Under the pieces are notes generated by a model. It did no database searches. It worked only from the letters and a program-made list of their open reading frames with translations, and was not told the DNA's origin. From positions 1-45,659 of the forward strand of contig JAUNIX010000026.1 of assembly GCA_030523275.1 (NCBI GenBank): DNA of 45,659 bases, written 5' to 3'. Shown one piece after another: positions 17,483 through 25,720 of this stretch (position 1 is its first letter; each line of letters opens with the position of its first letter). Position numbers and translations under genes: made by a program. The DNA is from Lachnospiraceae bacterium. GTDB lineage: Bacteria; Bacillota; Clostridia; Lachnospirales; Lachnospiraceae.

Positions 17483-18571
17483 TTAAAATTCTCTGCTTTC
17501 CATATATTTCATATACTTCACAACCATAAGCGCAATCTTAAAGGTAATGGCATCTTCAAAGATTCGCAAATCAAGGTTTGTCTGTTTTTGCAATTTATCC
17601 AAACGATATACTAACGTATTTCTATGAATATATAATTGTCTGGATGTCTCTGATACATTTAAATTATTCTCAAAGAACTTATTGATCGTTGCCAATGTTT
17701 CTTCATCAAAATCATCCGGTGATTTATTTTCAAATATCTCTTTGATAAACATTTTACATAATGGCAATGGGAGCTGATAAATCAGACGACCAATTCCCAA
17801 ATTGCTGTAGGCAACAACATCTTCCTCTTCATAGAATATCTTGCCAACTGCAAGTGCCATCTTCGCTTCTTTGTAAGAACGAGAAACTTCTTTAATATCA
17901 TCAACAACAGTACCAAATGCAATTTGGACTTCCGGATATCCTTCGCCTCTTAATGTATCCAATACCACATTTGCTGTCTTATAAAAATCATCGTACTCTT
18001 CACCTGGTTTTACTTCGCGAACAAGTATAATATTTTTCTCATCTACAGCGGTTACAAAATTTCCGGTTTTAGCCGCAAATAGATTGTGTACCGTTTCTAA
18101 CGCACTACTTTCTTTCTCTTTTTTTGTCTCAATAATATAAACCAGTCGTTTTACATCCGTATCAATATGTAATTTCTTAGAACGATTATAAATATCTACT
18201 AGCAAAAGATTATCTAATAAAAGATTTTTTATGAAATTATCCTTATCAAAACGTTCTTTATAAGCAACTAATAAATTTTGGATCTGAAATGCCGCCAATT
18301 TCCCCACCATATAGGCGTCATCTGTTTCTCCCTTAACCAAAATAATATATTCTAATTGATTTTCATCAAATACTTTAAAAAATTGATGTCCCTGCATCAT
18401 TTGACTTTCCGCCAAAGACTGCGAAAAAATCATCACTGATTCAACATACTCACTTACATCCCCAATTGTACTTGCAACTGCTTTTCCATCTGTATCCATG
18501 ACACATAAATCCGTTCTGGAAATTGCTTTTATTCCGTCTACCGTATCCTGAAGAACCTGATTCGATATCAT
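17483..18571 (-). CDS. CdaR/PucR-family transcriptional regulator
   Basis: A 362-residue regulator. It has an N-terminal sugar-diacid-type sensor domain (about 1-130, beginning VLQDTVDGIKAISRTDLCVMDTDGKAVAS), a middle GGDEF-like region and a C-terminal PucR-type HTH (about 300-355, with LNVSETSRQLYIHRNTLVYRLDKL). CdaR-type proteins activate catabolic genes for sugar diacids or related compounds, but no such pathway is adjacent here. It is monocistronic on the minus strand; the gene upstream ends in its own terminator at 18628-18658. Confidence 0.85.
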   Translation of the reverse strand: MISNQVLQDTVDGIKAISRTDLCVMDTDGKAVASTIGDVSEYVESVMIFSQSLAESQMMQGHQFFKVFDENQLEYIILVKGETDDAYMVGKLAAFQIQNLLVAYKERFDKDNFIKNLLLDNLLLVDIYNRSKKLHIDTDVKRLVYIIETKKEKESSALETVHNLFAAKTGNFVTAVDEKNIILVREVKPGEEYDDFYKTANVVLDTLRGEGYPEVQIAFGTVVDDIKEVSRSYKEAKMALAVGKIFYEEEDVVAYSNLGIGRLIYQLPLPLCKMFIKEIFENKSPDDFDEETLATINKFFENNLNVSETSRQLYIHRNTLVYRLDKLQKQTNLDLRIFEDAITFKIALMVVKYMKYMESREF

Positions 18572-18627
18572 ATTTTATCACTTCCTTTCCTGCTTAATTA
18601 CTACTATACAGCAAAATAACCAAAAAT

Positions 18628-18658
18628 AAAAGAGAAGAATTTGTTTTTCTTCTCTTTT
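18628..18658 (-). terminator. Terminator after the WecG-like gene
   Basis: AAAAGAGAAGAA / TTCTTCTCTTTT perfect 12-bp stem with a short loop, T-rich on both sides, lying 78 bp downstream of the WecG-like stop. Confidence 0.65.
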
Positions 18659-18735
18659 TTATACAAATAACATATTTTGTTTTTGTGTATTCTTCCCAAA
18701 AAACTTATAATCAACCTTTCGTTTTCTGTATGCTT

Positions 18736-19455
18736 TTATTCATTATTTTCTTTCTGGGCACGATACTTCTGCCAAAATTCATTATCCATTGCTTTTTTTC
18801 CGATATGCAAATGTTTTTTTAGCCATTTTACAATAATCGAATCATCTTTCTCTGAATCTCCCTTTCGAAAGATACGTTCCGCCAAATTTTCTGAACCAAT
18901 ATAGAGTTTTGTACTTAACGTATCTTTATGTTTCAACAATAACGATACTTGTTTTTCGATTGAAACCAATGGCAAAACTAAATCTGGAAAATAGCCGTTT
19001 ACCGTATTCACCAAGGCTTCCATCGCCTCTATATCAGTGTCAGCAAAAACAACACCATCCACTTTCAACCCAGGATAGTCCTCTTGTAAATGTAAGATCA
19101 CACGTTCCGATTGCTGTTCAGAGTCACAAAGGACACAAAGATGCCCCTCCTGTTTCGCAAGGTACATTAATATCTGATCCAGAAATTCCTCTTGAAACAT
19201 ACCTTCTATTGATTTGTCAGCCGCGTCTTCAATGTTGTGGTCTCCTGGTAATATAAGATCAGCAATATGAATAAATTGCTTGATTTCTTCCGATTCCTGG
19301 CTTTCTATAGCCAGCCATGCACCAGCTAATAAAATAACGTTAAAATAATCATTTTTGAGATAATCTTTGGATATTTCAACTGCACGAGGAACAGAAACAG
19401 AATCTACAACTATTCCCAATACGGGAACCCGCTTATGATTGTTCTGATTTTCCAT
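18736..19455 (-). CDS. Degenerate WecG/TagA/CpsF-like protein
   Basis: A 239-residue protein. It follows the fold order of WecG/TagA glycosyltransferases: VLGIVVDSVSVPRAVEIS at the start, ADLILPGD near 67, a VLCDSEQQSERVILHLQEDYPGLKVDGV Rossmann-like segment at about 108-135, and a late VSIEKQ. TagA-type enzymes add ManNAc to lipid-linked GlcNAc for teichoic acid synthesis. Here the family's ADIxLPDGxG loop reads LPGDHNI and the PKQE motif reads IEKQ, so catalysis is doubtful. It lies 22 bp downstream of the LCP-like gene, in the same transcript, and its function is probably linked to that protein. The call rests on pattern memory, not a search. Confidence 0.6.
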   Translation of the reverse strand: MENQNNHKRVPVLGIVVDSVSVPRAVEISKDYLKNDYFNVILLAGAWLAIESQESEEIKQFIHIADLILPGDHNIEDAADKSIEGMFQEEFLDQILMYLAKQEGHLCVLCDSEQQSERVILHLQEDYPGLKVDGVVFADTDIEAMEALVNTVNGYFPDLVLPLVSIEKQVSLLLKHKDTLSTKLYIGSENLAERIFRKGDSEKDDSIIVKWLKKHLHIGKKAMDNEFWQKYRAQKENNE

Positions 19456-19477
19456 GGTGTATTTGATCTCCTTTATT

Positions 19478-20644
19478 CTAGTCTAAAGTATCTGCATCTT
19501 TACCAAGATAAATACAAATATCGACTCCTTCTTCAACATCGCCGACCTCAATTTTTGCATCTTTAAAGTATTTATCTTTCAAGTCTTCTCCCATGCCTTC
19601 TTCTGACACAGAAATGATGGTTTTGTCATATGTTTTGTCGTAATCTTTTATATCTGAAATATCATACCCATCATCGCTCAACTTTGTTTGCCATTTCGCT
19701 GCAATTCCATTGATAGAAGCTGCATTTCGGATCAAAATCTTCTTGTCCTCTGAAGAAATCTTACTCTCTGTTGTTGCTTCTGTTGTCGTCTTTTGTTCTG
19801 TCTCATCGGTAAGATCAGAAATCAAAGCCTTTGCTTTTTTAATATCTACTTCAAAAGCACCATCTACTTCTTTTCCGGTAAATTCTGTAACAGATATATC
19901 ATCTGGAGTTAATTTTGCATAATATGCCATATAATGTTCTACATCGTTTACTTTTATATCACTATCACAAAGACTAAATAAAGTCGAAGCATAAGTGGTG
20001 ATCGAATCTTCTGATACTTCATCAAAGATTTCTTCCATATAGCCTTCTACAAATGCTTTTGCATTGGCCATCAAATCTTCCTGTGATTCATAGTCGCCTT
20101 CTCCGCTAATGACACCCCATGCCTGATTTCCATTTAGGGTTTGTTTGCCTGTTTTTATATTGACTGTCATCTTATTATTGTCCTTAAAGCTAACAGCTTT
20201 CGGCAAATCACATTCAAAAGCTTGCCCGTCATTGATCAATTCTGAGAATTCACTTTGTCCAAAATCCTCATAAGAATCTACAGTAATACCATATGCATTC
20301 TGAATATTGTTCACTACTTTTTCAATATCCTGTACATCGCCATCCTCATCATATGTAAACAAATCAGAATCTGGACGCATTAAAACAAATGTTAATTTGT
20401 CCGTCTTTGTATTGAAAATGCGAAGTGACGTTAGTTTACCTACACGTACGACTGTAACATAATTTGACTTTACTGATTTTTTAATTTCCTCTTCTTCTTT
20501 CTTTTCAGCCTTTACTTTATCTCTTCGAAATTTATTTGTAAAAATCGCTTTTGATCCATGATATGACACAAATCCTGCTAAAATAATGATCAGTATTGCA
20601 GCAATCACACGTACGACTGTTTTCTGTTTTGAATTTTTTCTCAA
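19478..20644 (-). CDS. LCP-like membrane protein with LytR C-terminal domain
   Basis: A 388-residue protein with an N-terminal signal anchor (about 10-30), a region resembling the LytR-CpsA-Psr domain (about 60-215, with TVDSYEDFGQSEFSELIN and GKQTLNGNQAW) and a C-terminal LytR_C domain (about 305-388: IRNAASINGIAAKWQTKL ... VEEGVDICIYLGKD). LCP enzymes attach wall teichoic acids or capsule to peptidoglycan. The usual arginine-rich stretch after LNGEQAL is replaced by GVISGEGDYESQ, so pyrophosphate binding and catalysis may be lost. Translation starts at TTG 20644 with GGGAG upstream; no suitable ATG exists. Confidence 0.7.
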   Translation of the reverse strand: MRKNSKQKTVVRVIAAILIIILAGFVSYHGSKAIFTNKFRRDKVKAEKKEEEEIKKSVKSNYVTVVRVGKLTSLRIFNTKTDKLTFVLMRPDSDLFTYDEDGDVQDIEKVVNNIQNAYGITVDSYEDFGQSEFSELINDGQAFECDLPKAVSFKDNNKMTVNIKTGKQTLNGNQAWGVISGEGDYESQEDLMANAKAFVEGYMEEIFDEVSEDSITTYASTLFSLCDSDIKVNDVEHYMAYYAKLTPDDISVTEFTGKEVDGAFEVDIKKAKALISDLTDETEQKTTTEATTESKISSEDKKILIRNAASINGIAAKWQTKLSDDGYDISDIKDYDKTYDKTIISVSEEGMGEDLKDKYFKDAKIEVGDVEEGVDICIYLGKDADTLD

Positions 20645-20678
20645 AATAAAATCTCCCTTCTATTATTCATTATATTTT

Positions 20679-20707
20679 AGTATAACAAATCTTGATTTTT
20701 ATTTCAA
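20679..20707 (-). promoter_or_regulatory. Promoter of the LCP-like/WecG-like operon
   Basis: Minus-strand TTGAAA (20702-20707), 17 nt, TATACT (20679-20684), 34 bp before the TTG start. It is back to back with the SDR promoter, the two -35 elements being 6 bp apart. Confidence 0.6.
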
Positions 20708-20713
20708 CACTCC

Positions 20714-20742
20714 TTATCATTCGATTTTTTCTTTGTTATAAT
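20714..20742 (+). promoter_or_regulatory. Promoter of the SDR gene
   Basis: TTATCA (20714-20719), 17 nt, perfect TATAAT (20737-20742), about 70 bp before the start codon. Confidence 0.5.
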
Positions 20743-20815
20743 ATCAATATAACTACTTAGAGACCATTTTGAAATTATTGACACATCTATCATAAATGGA
20801 AAGGATTAAAAATTC

Positions 20816-21541
20816 ATGAAAACGATTATTATTACCGGAAGTTCTCGCGGTATTGGATATGCTACCGCAGAATTTTTTGGCAATCATGGATGGCAAGTTG
20901 TGATCAATGCCTGCCATGATATAGTTGCATTACAAAATGCTGAAAAAAAATTAAAGGAATCTGGAGTATCGGTTCTTTCAATTGCCGGAGATATTGGTGT
21001 CCCAAATTTTTGGCAAAACTTATGTGATAAAACAATAAAGGAATTCGGTAGCATTGATTGCGTCATTAATAATGCTGCTATTTCCCATGTAGGATTGCTA
21101 ACAGATATGGAAGATCAAGAATGGCAAAATCTAATAAATACAAATTTAAATTCTCTTTTTTACTGCAGCAAAGCAGTTCTTCCCCATATGATTTCCAAAA
21201 AGAATGGCAGAATGATTAATATTACTTCTGTCTGGGGTGAAGTCGGGGCTTCCTGTGAAGTTGCATATTCTGCCGCAAAAGGTGGTGTAATTGCTTTTAC
21301 CAAAGCTCTGGCCAAAGAATTGGCTCCAAGCCATATTGCTGTCAATGCGCTTTCTCTTGGCATGTTTGACACAGAAATGAATGCCTGTTTTTCAAAAGAA
21401 GATAAAGATGCAATTATCGAAGAAATTCCTTCTGATCGGATGGGTACACCAAAAGAAGCTGCCAAAATGCTCTATATGATCGCCACCGCACCAGAATATA
21501 TGACCGGACAAGTTATCCGCATGGATGGAGCCTGGATATAA
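20816..21541 (+). CDS. SDR-family oxidoreductase, probably EF-P 5-aminopentanone reductase (YmfI-like)
   Basis: A 241-residue short-chain dehydrogenase. It has the NAD(P) loop TGSSRGIG (7-14), NNAA near residue 85, catalytic serine in ITSVWGE and YSAAK (Tyr and Lys of the triad). The segment SVWGEVGASCEVAYSAAKGG resembles YmfI, which reduces 5-aminopentanone on elongation factor P in Bacillus; a FabG-like role cannot be excluded. AAAGGA lies upstream of the ATG at 20816. It is a single plus-strand gene, convergent with DUF1934-ddl, sharing the terminator at 21630-21684. Confidence 0.8.
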   Translation: MKTIIITGSSRGIGYATAEFFGNHGWQVVINACHDIVALQNAEKKLKESGVSVLSIAGDIGVPNFWQNLCDKTIKEFGSIDCVINNAAISHVGLLTDMEDQEWQNLINTNLNSLFYCSKAVLPHMISKKNGRMINITSVWGEVGASCEVAYSAAKGGVIAFTKALAKELAPSHIAVNALSLGMFDTEMNACFSKEDKDAIIEEIPSDRMGTPKEAAKMLYMIATAPEYMTGQVIRMDGAWI

Positions 21542-21545
21542 TACC

Positions 21546-21684
21546 AAAATCCCCTATCGCTAGCAAACTCAGAAGAAATGGGAGAAAAAATCCCCACCGG
21601 TAACAGACACAGAAATAATGGGAGAAAAAATCCCCCACCGCTAACAGACACAGAAATAATGGTCTGTACGCGGTAGGGGATTTT
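21546..21684 (-). terminator. Bidirectional terminator with one arm tandemly triplicated
   Basis: TCCCCCACCGCTAACAGAC (21631-21649) pairs with GTCTGTACGCGGTAGGGGA (21662-21680), a stem of about 18 bp. On the minus strand it is followed by a T6 tract. The arm-plus-A-tract unit (about 41 bp) is present three times on the plus strand, starting with TCCCC at 21550, 21591 and 21631. The copies diverge increasingly with distance from the single opposing arm. It ends the DUF1934 gene on the minus strand and, less strongly, the SDR gene on the plus strand. Confidence 0.8.
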
Positions 21685-21704
21685 ATGAAGTTTGTTTACA
21701 AATA

Positions 21705-22127
21705 CTATTCTTTTGCTTTGATCTTGATTTCTATGTTACAGTCTGACATGTGTTTGCCATCAATGGATAATGCATAGTCAATGTTTAGTTCCATACGTCT
21801 ATCATTGATTTCTTTAAAGGAACAGTTGGATGTTGTGATTCCCATCAACATACTGCCATACGGAGTGTCATAATATGTGAGATTTTCTTTTCCTACTTCA
21901 AAAATCATGTGACTACTCGTGACACCTTTACGAATCAAATCCACCATATTCGATGCAACTTTAATCGTATTTTTTGAGACTGTTCCATCTTCATCAATCT
22001 CTTCGTAAAAAATAAAATGCTTTTTATTTTTATAATAATATGTACCGGCAGTTACCAATACAATGGGTTCATTCTGTTCTTCCTCTGTATGAACACCGGA
22101 AACATATACCAAAACATCTTTTGTCAT
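21705..22127 (-). CDS. DUF1934 / YwiB-like beta-barrel protein
   Basis: A 140-residue protein matching the DUF1934 pattern: alternating beta strands, HFIFYEE, the acidic segment DEDGTVSKNTIKV, MIFEVGKENLTYYDTPYGSMLMGI and a final LNIDYALSIDG. The family has a lipocalin-like fold and no established function. It begins 9 bp after the ddl stop, so the two are co-transcribed. Confidence 0.82.
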   Translation of the reverse strand: MTKDVLVYVSGVHTEEEQNEPIVLVTAGTYYYKNKKHFIFYEEIDEDGTVSKNTIKVASNMVDLIRKGVTSSHMIFEVGKENLTYYDTPYGSMLMGITTSNCSFKEINDRRMELNIDYALSIDGKHMSDCNIEIKIKAKE

Positions 22128-22136
22128 ATCTATCCT

Positions 22137-23225
22137 CTAAAATCTGTGATAAGCCATCTCAATCAACTGACTTACTAAATCCTGAAGTTCAATGCCTCTC
22201 GCGTTCCATAACATTGGGTACATACTGATCGAAGTAAATCCAGGAAGAGTATTGATCTCATTAAATACAACTCTGTCCTTTCCATTTTTCTTAGCGACAA
22301 AAAAGTCTACACGGGCTAAACCGAATCCATCAACGGCTTTAAAAATACGAACCGCTGCGTCGCGGATTTTTTCAACTGTTTTTTCAGACAGATCAGGATC
22401 TACCACTGTTTTTGATTCTGCATTATTGTATTTTGCATCAAAATCATAAAATTCTGCTGCAGCCAGGATTTCTCCAACACCGGAAGCTTTGACCTCTTTG
22501 CCACCCAAGACTGCACACTCGATTTCACGTCCAACGATTGTTTCTTCTACTAAAATCTTTCTGTCATGTTTTGCAGCAAGCTTTAATGCATCCACTAATT
22601 CTTCACGGTTATGTGCTTTAGTCACACCTTGAGAAGAACCAGCACAAGAAGGTTTTACAAAAACTGGATAATCCAACTGATCTTCTACTTCCATAATTGT
22701 TTTGTCCATATCGTCTAACATTTCAAGACGAACATCAACAAACGCTGCCTGATTAATTCCTAATTTATCAACAATGATTTTTGTATATACTTTATCCATA
22801 GAAACGGCAGAAGCCAAAACACCACATCCAACATAAGGGATTTTTGCTAATTCTAAAATACCCTGAACCGTTCCGTCCTCTCCGTTTAATCCATGTAATA
22901 CCGGGAATACGACATCAATTTTTTTCGTTTCATAGCTTCCATCTTTTAAGATCAATAATTCTTTTTTTGTTGTATCCGGAGAAATCAATGCTTCTGTCTT
23001 GGATTCTCTCCATGAGCCATCTGCAATCGCATCTATACTATCTACTGATAACCACTTTCCTTCTCTGGTAATTCCAACTAATATCACATTATATGTATCT
23101 ATATCAATATTCTGAATGACTGTCTGTGCTGATACGCAAGAAACATCATGTTCTGATGAATTGCCTCCAAATAATACAACTACATTTTTTTTCATAATCA
23201 TTTTGCATCGTGTATTTTTATACAC
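22137..23225 (-). CDS. ddl: D-alanine--D-alanine ligase
   Basis: An ATP-grasp enzyme joining two D-alanines for peptidoglycan precursors. The protein has VLFGGNSSEHDVSC near the N-terminus, the VVFPVLHGLNGEDGTVQG motif, FVKPSCAGSSQGV and the Mg-binding end EINTLPGFT. The best start is GTG at 23225, 7 nt after AAAGGAG, giving 362 residues; the ATGs 8 and 10 codons in lack a ribosome site. A promoter TTGAAA-17-TAAAAT lies at 23261-23289. A D-Ala-D-Ser/Lac ligase cannot be excluded without alignment, but no van cluster is nearby. Confidence 0.92.
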   Translation of the reverse strand: MYKNTRCKMIMKKNVVVLFGGNSSEHDVSCVSAQTVIQNIDIDTYNVILVGITREGKWLSVDSIDAIADGSWRESKTEALISPDTTKKELLILKDGSYETKKIDVVFPVLHGLNGEDGTVQGILELAKIPYVGCGVLASAVSMDKVYTKIIVDKLGINQAAFVDVRLEMLDDMDKTIMEVEDQLDYPVFVKPSCAGSSQGVTKAHNREELVDALKLAAKHDRKILVEETIVGREIECAVLGGKEVKASGVGEILAAAEFYDFDAKYNNAESKTVVDPDLSEKTVEKIRDAAVRIFKAVDGFGLARVDFFVAKKNGKDRVVFNEINTLPGFTSISMYPMLWNARGIELQDLVSQLIEMAYHRF

Positions 23226-23260
23226 TCATACACTCCTTTCTATCTGATATTCTCTAACCC

Positions 23261-23289
23261 ATTTTACTCCATCTAGTCTCATTTTTCAA
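23261..23289 (-). promoter_or_regulatory. Promoter of ddl-DUF1934
   Basis: Minus-strand TTGAAA (23284-23289), 17 nt, TAAAAT (23261-23266), 36 bp before the GTG start of ddl. Confidence 0.55.
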
Positions 23290-23342
23290 TCTCGTTATTC
23301 TTAACTCTTTGTTAAGCCTTTTTTATACAATCAATACATTTC

Positions 23343-23371
23343 TTGCAAGTATGGATAAATTGCTATATGAT
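23343..23371 (+). promoter_or_regulatory. Promoter of the second AEC transporter
   Basis: TTGCAA (23343-23348), 17 nt, TATGAT (23366-23371), about 32 bp before the start codon at 23404. Confidence 0.55.
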
Positions 23372-23403
23372 AAGAACTAATGGAATCATTGGGAGGAAAA
23401 AAT

Positions 23404-24342
23404 ATGAATGACTTTCTTTTTAGTCTAAATTCAACAATTCCTATTTTCTTTGTCATTTTTATCGGATGGCTATTAAGACAGAAAGGAATGTTAAATGATG
23501 GCTTTTTAACTGCTGGCAATAAATTTGTCTTTTCGATTGCACTTCCGGCACTACTTTTTCGAGATATTTCTGGTGCTGATATCCGCAATGTCTTTGATCT
23601 AAAATATGTCTTATATTGTATGATCGTCACTTCATTGATGTTTTGGGGAATTTGGCTTTTGACAGAAATTTTTATGAAAGATAAATCTATGATTGGAGCC
23701 TTTGTACAAGCATCTTTCCGCGGAAGTGCTGCCATCTTGGGAATCGCTTTTATTGAAAATATTTATGGACATTCGACGGTAGGACCACTGATGATCGTCG
23801 CAAGTGTTCCTTTATACAATATTTATTCCGTTCTGGTTTTAACCATGCGTGGAAGCGGCAATGGAAGTGGTAATTTAAAGACTGCGTTTATCAATATTTT
23901 GAAAAATCCCATTATCTTAGGAATTTTTGCAGGTCTGCCTTTTTCCTTTTTACATATTGACTTTCCAAATGTGGTCGATAAATGCATTAACAATTTAGCT
24001 GTAACCGCCACTCCACTCGGACTTCTGTTAGTTGGTGCCGGATTTGAAGGTCGCAAAGCACTTGCCAAGATAAAACCAACAATAGTCTCAACTGCGATTA
24101 AACTTTTTATTCTACCTGCTTTATTTTTACCAGTAGCGATGTATCTTGGATTCCACGGTGAATCGATGATTGCAATTTTGATCATGCTTGGCTCGCCAAC
24201 GACAGTAAGCTGTTATATTATGGCAAAAAACATGGGAAATGATGATGTTTTGACATCAAGTATCATTGTTATGGCAACCTTATTATCTTCCGTCAGCCTG
24301 ACCTTCTGGGTGTTCTTCTTGCGGACAATGGGATATATTTAA
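23404..24342 (+). CDS. AEC-family (auxin efflux carrier-like) transporter
   Basis: A 312-residue membrane protein with about ten helices and the same landmarks as the paralogue at 12167-13105: NILKNPIILGIFAG, TPLGLLLVGAGF, and a late LGSPTTVSCYIMAKNMG segment. The ATG at 23404 has GGGAGG with an A-rich spacer; an in-frame ATG eight codons earlier overlaps that site and is rejected. It is monocistronic with its own promoter and terminator. The substrate is unknown; malate or another organic anion is typical of the family. Confidence 0.87.
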   Translation: MNDFLFSLNSTIPIFFVIFIGWLLRQKGMLNDGFLTAGNKFVFSIALPALLFRDISGADIRNVFDLKYVLYCMIVTSLMFWGIWLLTEIFMKDKSMIGAFVQASFRGSAAILGIAFIENIYGHSTVGPLMIVASVPLYNIYSVLVLTMRGSGNGSGNLKTAFINILKNPIILGIFAGLPFSFLHIDFPNVVDKCINNLAVTATPLGLLLVGAGFEGRKALAKIKPTIVSTAIKLFILPALFLPVAMYLGFHGESMIAILIMLGSPTTVSCYIMAKNMGNDDVLTSSIIVMATLLSSVSLTFWVFFLRTMGYI

Positions 24343-24347
24343 TTTCT

Positions 24348-24379
24348 AAAAAGAAGCCTTGAATTGGCTTCTTTTTTTA
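24348..24379 (+). terminator. Terminator of the second AEC transporter
   Basis: Perfect 8-bp stem AAGAAGCC / GGCTTCTT with a 7-nt loop, followed by TTTTTTAT. Confidence 0.88.
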
Positions 24380-24423
24380 TACGAAAACACAAGACAATCA
24401 GACTTTTCTGCTTTATTTTTATA

Positions 24424-24476
24424 ACAAACAGTATATAACAGTTGACAACAGTTTAATACTGTTATATACTGTTTGT
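24424..24476 (+). promoter_or_regulatory. Promoter and nested operator of the GntR-ABC operon
   Basis: A perfect 18-bp inverted repeat (ACAAACAGTATATAACAG at 24424-24441 and its complement at 24459-24476) flanks a 17-nt centre. TTGACA (24442-24447) and TATACT (24465-24470), 17 nt apart, form a near-perfect promoter whose -10 lies inside the right arm. An inner AACAGT / ACTGTT pair adds further half-sites. Repressor binding here would block RNA polymerase; GntR/YtrA regulators commonly autoregulate this way. Confidence 0.8.
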
Positions 24477-24493
24477 AAGAAAGGAGAACAGAG

Positions 24494-24865
24494 ATGAAAC
24501 TAATAATCAATGGATCCTCGATGGTTCCTATTTACGAACAAATTATGGATCAGATCAAAGTATTGATACGAAACGGCGAACTCGTTGAAAATGATGCTCT
24601 GCCATCTGTTCGCTCCTTATCAAAAGATTTAAAAATCAGTGCGCTAACAGTAAAAAAAGCTTATGATCATTTAGAACAGGAAGGCTTTACAGTTACCGTA
24701 CACGGAAAAGGAACCTATGTAGCAGCTACAAACAAAGAACTTTTGCTGGAAGAACAGCGAAAAGAAGTGGAAACCGATTTGGACCTGGCCATCCAGAAAG
24801 GAAAACGATACGGATTAACCGACGATGAATTAAAAGAATTATTTGAAATCATTTTGGAGGGCTAA
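24494..24865 (+). CDS. GntR-family (YtrA-type) transcriptional regulator
   Basis: A 123-residue protein with a GntR winged helix (about 10-75: PIYEQIMDQIKVLIRNGEL, then LPSVRSLSKDLKISALTVKKAYDHLEQEGF) and only a short C-terminal dimerisation tail, as in the YtrA subfamily. AAAGGAG lies 9 nt upstream of the ATG. It opens an operon with an ABC ATPase (3-bp gap) and a permease. YtrA-type regulators typically repress the ABC exporter that follows; cell-wall-active antibiotics induce some of them. Confidence 0.92.
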   Translation: MKLIINGSSMVPIYEQIMDQIKVLIRNGELVENDALPSVRSLSKDLKISALTVKKAYDHLEQEGFTVTVHGKGTYVAATNKELLLEEQRKEVETDLDLAIQKGKRYGLTDDELKELFEIILEG

Positions 24866-24868
24866 ATT

Positions 24869-25720
24869 ATGTTAAAAATGAAACAAGTCAAAAAGAATTA
24901 TCCAAATTTTACATTGGATTGCACTTTAGAAGTCCTGCCAGGATATATTACAGGACTAATCGGACAAAATGGTTCTGGAAAAACGACTGCTTTTAAAGCT
25001 GCATTAAATCTTATTTCTACGGATGGCGGATCCATCGAAATACTTGACAAAAATATTTCTGAGATTACACCAAAAGACAAAGAAAAAATAGGCGTCGCTT
25101 TCTCTGATTCTGGTTTTAGTGGATATTTAACAATTGAAACTCTATTGCCGATTCTATCCACATTTTATGAGGAATTTGATCAAGATTATTTTTTAAACCA
25201 ATGTCGACGACTGCAACTGCCAGAACAAAAGGAAATCAAAGAATTTTCTACAGGAATGAAAGCAAAACTAAAGGTACTGGTTGCACTCTCTCACAATGCT
25301 TCTCTTCTCATATTGGATGAACCGACAGCAGGGCTTGATGTCATCGCCAGAGATGAAATACTGACTCTATTAAGAGAATTTATGGAACAATCAGAGAATC
25401 ATTCTATTCTGATCAGCTCTCATATTTCTTCGGATCTTGAGGGACTGTGTGATGATCTTTACATGATTCACGATGGAAGCATCATCTTTCACGAAGAGAC
25501 AGATTGTTTATTAAGCAATTATGCAATATTAAAGATTTCAGCAGAAAAATTACAGAACATAGACCAGCGGTATCTTATAAAAATCAAAAAAGAACCATTT
25601 GGTTACCGCTGTTTGACAGATGAAAAACAATTTTATCTGGACAATTATCCGGATATTGTGATTGAAAATGGAAACATAGACGAATTGATAACAATAATGA
25701 TTCGAGGTGAAGATTTATGA
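24869..25720 (+). CDS. ABC transporter ATP-binding protein
   Basis: A 283-residue ATPase with Walker A GQNGSGKTT (32-40), signature FSTGMKAK (126-133, a variant of LSGGQ frequent in ABC-2 exporters), Walker B LLILDEP (146-152), a D-loop GLD and the switch histidine in ISSH near 184. It couples ATP hydrolysis to the permease encoded next, whose start overlaps this gene by 4 bp. The substrate is unknown; bacitracin-type antibiotic or peptide export is the usual guess for YtrA-linked pairs. Confidence 0.92.
   Translation: MLKMKQVKKNYPNFTLDCTLEVLPGYITGLIGQNGSGKTTAFKAALNLISTDGGSIEILDKNISEITPKDKEKIGVAFSDSGFSGYLTIETLLPILSTFYEEFDQDYFLNQCRRLQLPEQKEIKEFSTGMKAKLKVLVALSHNASLLILDEPTAGLDVIARDEILTLLREFMEQSENHSILISSHISSDLEGLCDDLYMIHDGSIIFHEETDCLLSNYAILKISAEKLQNIDQRYLIKIKKEPFGYRCLTDEKQFYLDNYPDIVIENGNIDELITIMIRGEDL

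Noticed and set aside
21546..21662. CRISPR-like array, from three 41-bp repeats
   Set aside because: Repeats are directly tandem without unique spacers, imperfect, adjacent to a terminator, and no cas genes are near.
12167..24342. Segmental duplication suggested by two 312-residue AEC transporters
   Set aside because: The proteins share motifs but differ widely in sequence, and their neighbours differ; ordinary old paralogy explains it.
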